Below, piece by piece: positions 23,131 to 26,921 of a stretch of DNA of 26,921 bases. Each line of letters begins with the position of its first letter. Position 1 is the stretch's first letter. Both the position numbers and the translations under genes were made by a program. Source of the DNA: CAIVAT01 sp037139855. GTDB lineage: Bacteria; Bacteroidota; Bacteroidia; Bacteroidales; FEN-979. The stretch lies in the NCBI GenBank assembly GCA_037139855.1, contig JBAXFM010000030.1, positions 1 to 26,921 of the forward strand. Direction: 5' to 3'. The notes beneath the pieces were generated by a model, which was given only the letters and a program-made list of their open reading frames with translations, was not told where the DNA came from and ran no database searches.

Positions 23131-26100
23131 ATGAAAAAGCCAATGATTTTTGCCGGCAATCCCGGTCGCTGTCTGGGTCCAGCCATGATCCGTTTTATCA
23201 TGCTGGTCTTACTGACCGGAGGAGTTTTTACATCAGCATATCCCCAGATTTATGAACCTGATGGCCTTCGTATTCCCGGCGACTGGAACGCATGGACCAA
23301 TGTAACGGGAATGGGCGGCGCTTTCGACCTGCAAAAAATCCAAACCGGCGTGCCAAGGTGGCAAACAACTTTTGAGTACACCGGAACTACCGGAAGCCAG
23401 ACATTCAAATTTGTCAGCACCAGTTTTGCCAATCCCTGGGGAAATCAATGGGCCCAGAATACAACGGTGGCGATCAACGCTTTTTCAAATGTGACCTACG
23501 GAACCCCCAGCGATCCCAACAATCAGATAAATGTGGTTCAGGGAAAATGGTATACGGTAAACTTTGCTGATCAGGGCTATGCGAACACCCGGGTGATTTT
23601 CATGCAAACCTCATCCGAACCGGTGAGTATCGTTTCTGTGGAGCATCAGCCGCTGATTGTGACCAGTCAGGATCAGGTGTCGGTGGTAGCGCAATTTTCG
23701 GCAAATCCATCCCCGGAAGAGAAATTCTACCTACGGTATTCAATCAATAATTGGGCAACCTCCAGCATCGCTCCCTTAACCGTAACAGGTTCGTCGGGTA
23801 CTGCCAATATTCCGCCACAACCCACCGATACGACGGTCCAATTTTATGTTTTTAGCTCAGTTATACAGAATCCCCAACAGGATTTGGATCTCATTACTCT
23901 CCGCCAGAACAATAATAACGGATTGAATTACAGTTACCTGGTTGGTGAGCAGTTCAGCTGCGGCCAGGTAGTCAACCTGGTAACCACAGACCCTGCTTTC
24001 CCTCTTGAAGGCATTCCGGTGACCATTTATTTTAATGCAGCCCTTGGAAATGGAGGCTTGTACAACTATACCGGCGATGTATATGCCCATACCGGCGTCA
24101 TTACCAATCTGAGTACAAGCAACACCGATTGGAAATACGTTAAAACAACCTGGGGACAAAACACGCCTGAAACAAAACTGACGAAAATCAGCGACAACCT
24201 TTACAGTCTTCTGATCCCAAACATCCGGCCATATTATGCTGTTCCTGCCAGTGAAGCGATACTGAAGATGGCATTTGTTTTCAGAGGCGGAGAACCCGGT
24301 CCCGGCGGGAATTATCCTGAACAGAAAAATGCCGACGGTTCCGATATTCTGGTCGATGTTTACGTTCCTGCCCTACGGGTGAAGATCATGAACCCAACGA
24401 GCCGCGATCCGCTGGCAAGTCCTAACCAGGTGTTACCGGTATGCGTGGAAGCGCTGCAGAATCAGACCATCAGCATTTACCTTGATCAGCAACTGCTGAA
24501 AACGGAAACCACCAGTTCCCTGGCCTATCCGCTGGTATTACAGGGAATGACCCCCGGAACTTACTGGGTTAAGGCAGTGGCAACCGGAAATACCGGTCAG
24601 GCCAGGGATTCTGTGAGCATTTATCTTCGCGGACCCGTGGTGGTACAGGCATTGCCTGCAGGTGTTAAAAACGGGATTAACTACATTGATAACAACACGG
24701 TAACGCTCGTGCTTAACGATCCTCCGGGGCTCAAAAATTTTGCCTTTGCCATTGGTGAATTCAGCAACTGGATGCCCAACGACCTGAACTATATGAAACG
24801 GACACCCGATGGTAAGAATTACTGGATCACCCTCACCGGTCTCACCACTCAGAAAGAATATGCCTACCAGTATTTTATCGACGGCAATCTGAAAATCGCA
24901 GATCCATATTGTGATAAAATCCTCGATCCATGGAACGACCGGTGGATACCGCCATTCAACTATCCTGATTTAAAAGCATATCCCTTTGATAAAACCCTCG
25001 GCCCGGTGAGCATTTTTCAAACCAACCAGGTTCCTTATCCCTGGGAAGTAACAACCTTTACTCCACCGGCAATCAACGAAACCCAGCAGGACCTGATGGT
25101 TTATGAATTGCTTCTCCGCGATTTTACCGATTCGAGCAGCATCATTACGGCCATGGAAAAGCTGGATTACCTTAAAAATCTTGGTATCAATGCGGTTGAG
25201 TTGATGCCGGTGATGGAGTTTGACGGGAATGAAAGCTGGGGATATGCCCCCAACTTTTTTTTCGCCCCCGACAAATACTATGGCCGGAAAGCGGATTATA
25301 AAAAGCTTATCGACGAATGTCACAAACGCGGAATAGCGGTGATTCTCGACATTGTCACCAACCATTGTTTTGGCCAGTGCCCGCTGGCAGCCATGTATTT
25401 CGACCCGGCAACCGGTACGGGGCAACCGTCGGCAGTCAATCCCTGGTTGAATCCGCAAGCGCCTCATCCATTGAGTGTGGGGTATGATTTCAACCATGAA
25501 AGCCCTTATACCCGGGCGTTTTTTAAACAAGTATTATCGTACTGGCTCAACGAGTACAAGGTTGATGGTTTCCGGTTTGACCTTTCCAAGGGGCTTACCC
25601 AGAAATACACCGGGAGTGACCTGGGCGCCTGGAGTCAATATGATCAGAGCAGGATTAACATTCTGACCGATTATTACCAGCATGTTAAAACGTATAACAC
25701 CAAAGCGTACATGATTCTTGAACATTTTGCCGAAAACAGTGAAGAGACAGTCCTGGCCAATACCGGGATGATGCTGTGGAGCGCCATGCAGGACCGGTAC
25801 AAGCAGGTTGGAATGGGATGGCAAACCAATTCTGATATTTCATGGGCCTATCATGGCAACCGTGGATGGAGTTATCCCAACCTCGTTGACTACATGGAGA
25901 CCCATGATCAGGAAAGGATCATGTTTGAAGCTTTGTCGAACGGAAATGCCGCCGGGAATTACAACATTAAAGATACACTTACAGCGCTCCACCAGATGCA
26001 GATGACCTCGGCTATGTTGATGGGTATCCCGGGACCCAAGATGGTATGGCAGTTTGGTGAATTGGGATATGACTACAGCATCATGTACAATGGCGACCGC

Positions 26101-26921
26101 ACAGCGCCCAAACCTCCCCGCTGGGATTACTGGGATCAGCCGGAACGGCAGAAACTTTACCGTGTTTACAGCGGTATGGCAAAACTCAGAAAAAGCGATG
26201 CCTTCCGTTTCGGATCTTTTACCAGCGACCTTGGCGGATTGGGCAAGCGCATGTGGATTTCGCATAGCAGCATGAATGTGGTGATTGCCGGGAACATGAA
26301 TGTAGCAAGCATCAATATGGCCCCCGGCTTTGCCAGCGCCGGTGTTTGGTACGATTATTTCTCAGGTCAATCCGTCACCATCACCGATCCGGCGAACCAA
26401 ACCTTCAGTTTCGGTCCGGGTGAATTCAGGGTATTTACCAGCGTGCCTTTGCCCAAACCATTCCATTTGGTGAACATCACGGTTAAGGATTCTGTCACAA
26501 ACGTCACCCTCAGCGCTGCTGAAATTACCTTTGAAGGATCCGGCGTTCAGCGCACAAATGCGCAGGGGAAAGCTGCCTTTACGGCTTCTCCGGGATCGGC
26601 TTTAATCAGGGTGACCAAGGCAAACTACAAGGCCTGGACGAAAACCCAGACCATCGACAACAACCTCGACCTGACCATTCTTTTGAAACCCGGCTCCAGC
26701 GGCATCGGGGACCCGGATGGCGGAAACCGGGTGAGAATTTATCCAAACCCGGCACACAGAGAAGTCACCATTGAGGCTTCGGAACGATATCAGATTACGA
26801 TATATTCCCCCGATGGCAGGCAGATAATGGTCCATCAACTTCTAAACCCTACCGAAACCCTCAGCCTTACCGGTTTAGACCAGGGTGTTTACATTGTTCT
26901 TTTTTCCGGCAAAGGCCCGGC
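23131..26921 (+). CDS. Multidomain secreted GH13 alpha-amylase with T9SS sorting domain, 3' truncated by window end
   Basis: The frame runs for more than 1260 codons to the window edge with no stop. A signal peptide has a long n-region; an internal ATG at 23185 (MIRFIMLVLL) is an alternative start. Residues 39-270 match the N-terminus of the upstream protein. An all-beta module covers about 275-412 (GDVYAHTGVIT, TDWKYV, TWG). An Ig-like segment and a CBM48-like domain (FAIGEFSNWMPN, about 511-600) follow. The GH13 barrel starts near 650 and has all four motifs: D740-IVTNH; GFRFD with nucleophile D817; ILEHF with acid/base E864; ETHD with D926. A type A sorting domain starts at IYPNP (1203) and is cut just before its end. 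It probably cleaves alpha-1,4-glucans at the cell surface; exact specificity is not determined. Confidence 0.9.
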   Translation, partial: MKKPMIFAGNPGRCLGPAMIRFIMLVLLTGGVFTSAYPQIYEPDGLRIPGDWNAWTNVTGMGGAFDLQKIQTGVPRWQTTFEYTGTTGSQTFKFVSTSFANPWGNQWAQNTTVAINAFSNVTYGTPSDPNNQINVVQGKWYTVNFADQGYANTRVIFMQTSSEPVSIVSVEHQPLIVTSQDQVSVVAQFSANPSPEEKFYLRYSINNWATSSIAPLTVTGSSGTANIPPQPTDTTVQFYVFSSVIQNPQQDLDLITLRQNNNNGLNYSYLVGEQFSCGQVVNLVTTDPAFPLEGIPVTIYFNAALGNGGLYNYTGDVYAHTGVITNLSTSNTDWKYVKTTWGQNTPETKLTKISDNLYSLLIPNIRPYYAVPASEAILKMAFVFRGGEPGPGGNYPEQKNADGSDILVDVYVPALRVKIMNPTSRDPLASPNQVLPVCVEALQNQTISIYLDQQLLKTETTSSLAYPLVLQGMTPGTYWVKAVATGNTGQARDSVSIYLRGPVVVQALPAGVKNGINYIDNNTVTLVLNDPPGLKNFAFAIGEFSNWMPNDLNYMKRTPDGKNYWITLTGLTTQKEYAYQYFIDGNLKIADPYCDKILDPWNDRWIPPFNYPDLKAYPFDKTLGPVSIFQTNQVPYPWEVTTFTPPAINETQQDLMVYELLLRDFTDSSSIITAMEKLDYLKNLGINAVELMPVMEFDGNESWGYAPNFFFAPDKYYGRKADYKKLIDECHKRGIAVILDIVTNHCFGQCPLAAMYFDPATGTGQPSAVNPWLNPQAPHPLSVGYDFNHESPYTRAFFKQVLSYWLNEYKVDGFRFDLSKGLTQKYTGSDLGAWSQYDQSRINILTDYYQHVKTYNTKAYMILEHFAENSEETVLANTGMMLWSAMQDRYKQVGMGWQTNSDISWAYHGNRGWSYPNLVDYMETHDQERIMFEALSNGNAAGNYNIKDTLTALHQMQMTSAMLMGIPGPKMVWQFGELGYDYSIMYNGDRTAPKPPRWDYWDQPERQKLYRVYSGMAKLRKSDAFRFGSFTSDLGGLGKRMWISHSSMNVVIAGNMNVASINMAPGFASAGVWYDYFSGQSVTITDPANQTFSFGPGEFRVFTSVPLPKPFHLVNITVKDSVTNVTLSAAEITFEGSGVQRTNAQGKAAFTASPGSALIRVTKANYKAWTKTQTIDNNLDLTILLKPGSSGIGDPDGGNRVRIYPNPAHREVTIEASERYQITIYSPDGRQIMVHQLLNPTETLSLTGLDQGVYIVLFSGKGP

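Overview
The window comes from a member of the Bacteroidota. Three things point there. Several secreted proteins end, or begin to end, in the type A sorting domain of the type IX secretion system (an IYPNP/VYPNP motif followed by a GLY/GVY-type end). Bacteroidota-style -7 promoter boxes (TAnnTTTG) lie before nuoA and before the 21149 gene. Genes mostly lack Shine-Dalgarno sites. A complete 14-gene nuo operon with separate nuoC and nuoD, nuoE and nuoF, and a short NuoG argues against Bacteroides itself, and for an environmental Bacteroidia or related lineage. The exact taxon cannot be read from the sequence.

Layout. 1-6654: two large secreted, repeat-built proteins. The first is cut by the window start; the second is a complete modular protein with a sorting domain. 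6655-6991: a gene-free stretch with a nested-palindrome element and the nuo promoter. 6992-20958: nuoA to nuoN, all on the plus strand, encoding proton-pumping NADH:quinone oxidoreductase (complex I). NuoE, F and G form the NADH-oxidising arm, B, C, D and I carry electrons to quinone, and A, H and J to N form the membrane arm. 21149-26921: two secreted proteins that share an N-terminal module. One is a repeat protein; the other is a multidomain GH13 alpha-amylase that runs off the window end. Together they look like an extracellular starch or glycogen degradation pair.

The most unusual content lies inside the nuo operon. Six junctions (A/B, D/E, G/H, H/I, I/J, K/L) hold copies of a roughly 93-108 bp element: about five tandem heptamers, a conserved 25-30 bp core, then about five heptamers in inverted orientation. 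The J/K junction holds a foreign-looking, AT-rich gene for a four-helix-bundle (23S rRNA intervening-sequence/Avd-like) protein. It is framed by its own inverted heptamer arrays, so it has the same plan with an ORF in place of the core. The F/G and B/C junctions carry heptamer tracts alone, C/D carries a GC-rich hairpin, and an octamer array is read through as coding sequence in nuoL. Of the eleven junctions from A to L only E/F lacks a repeat; L/M and M/N are tight and clean.

Whether these heptamer elements are mobile, act on the mRNA, or only mark slippage-prone DNA cannot be decided here. The shared architecture of the non-coding elements and the four-helix gene insert is the observation most worth following up.
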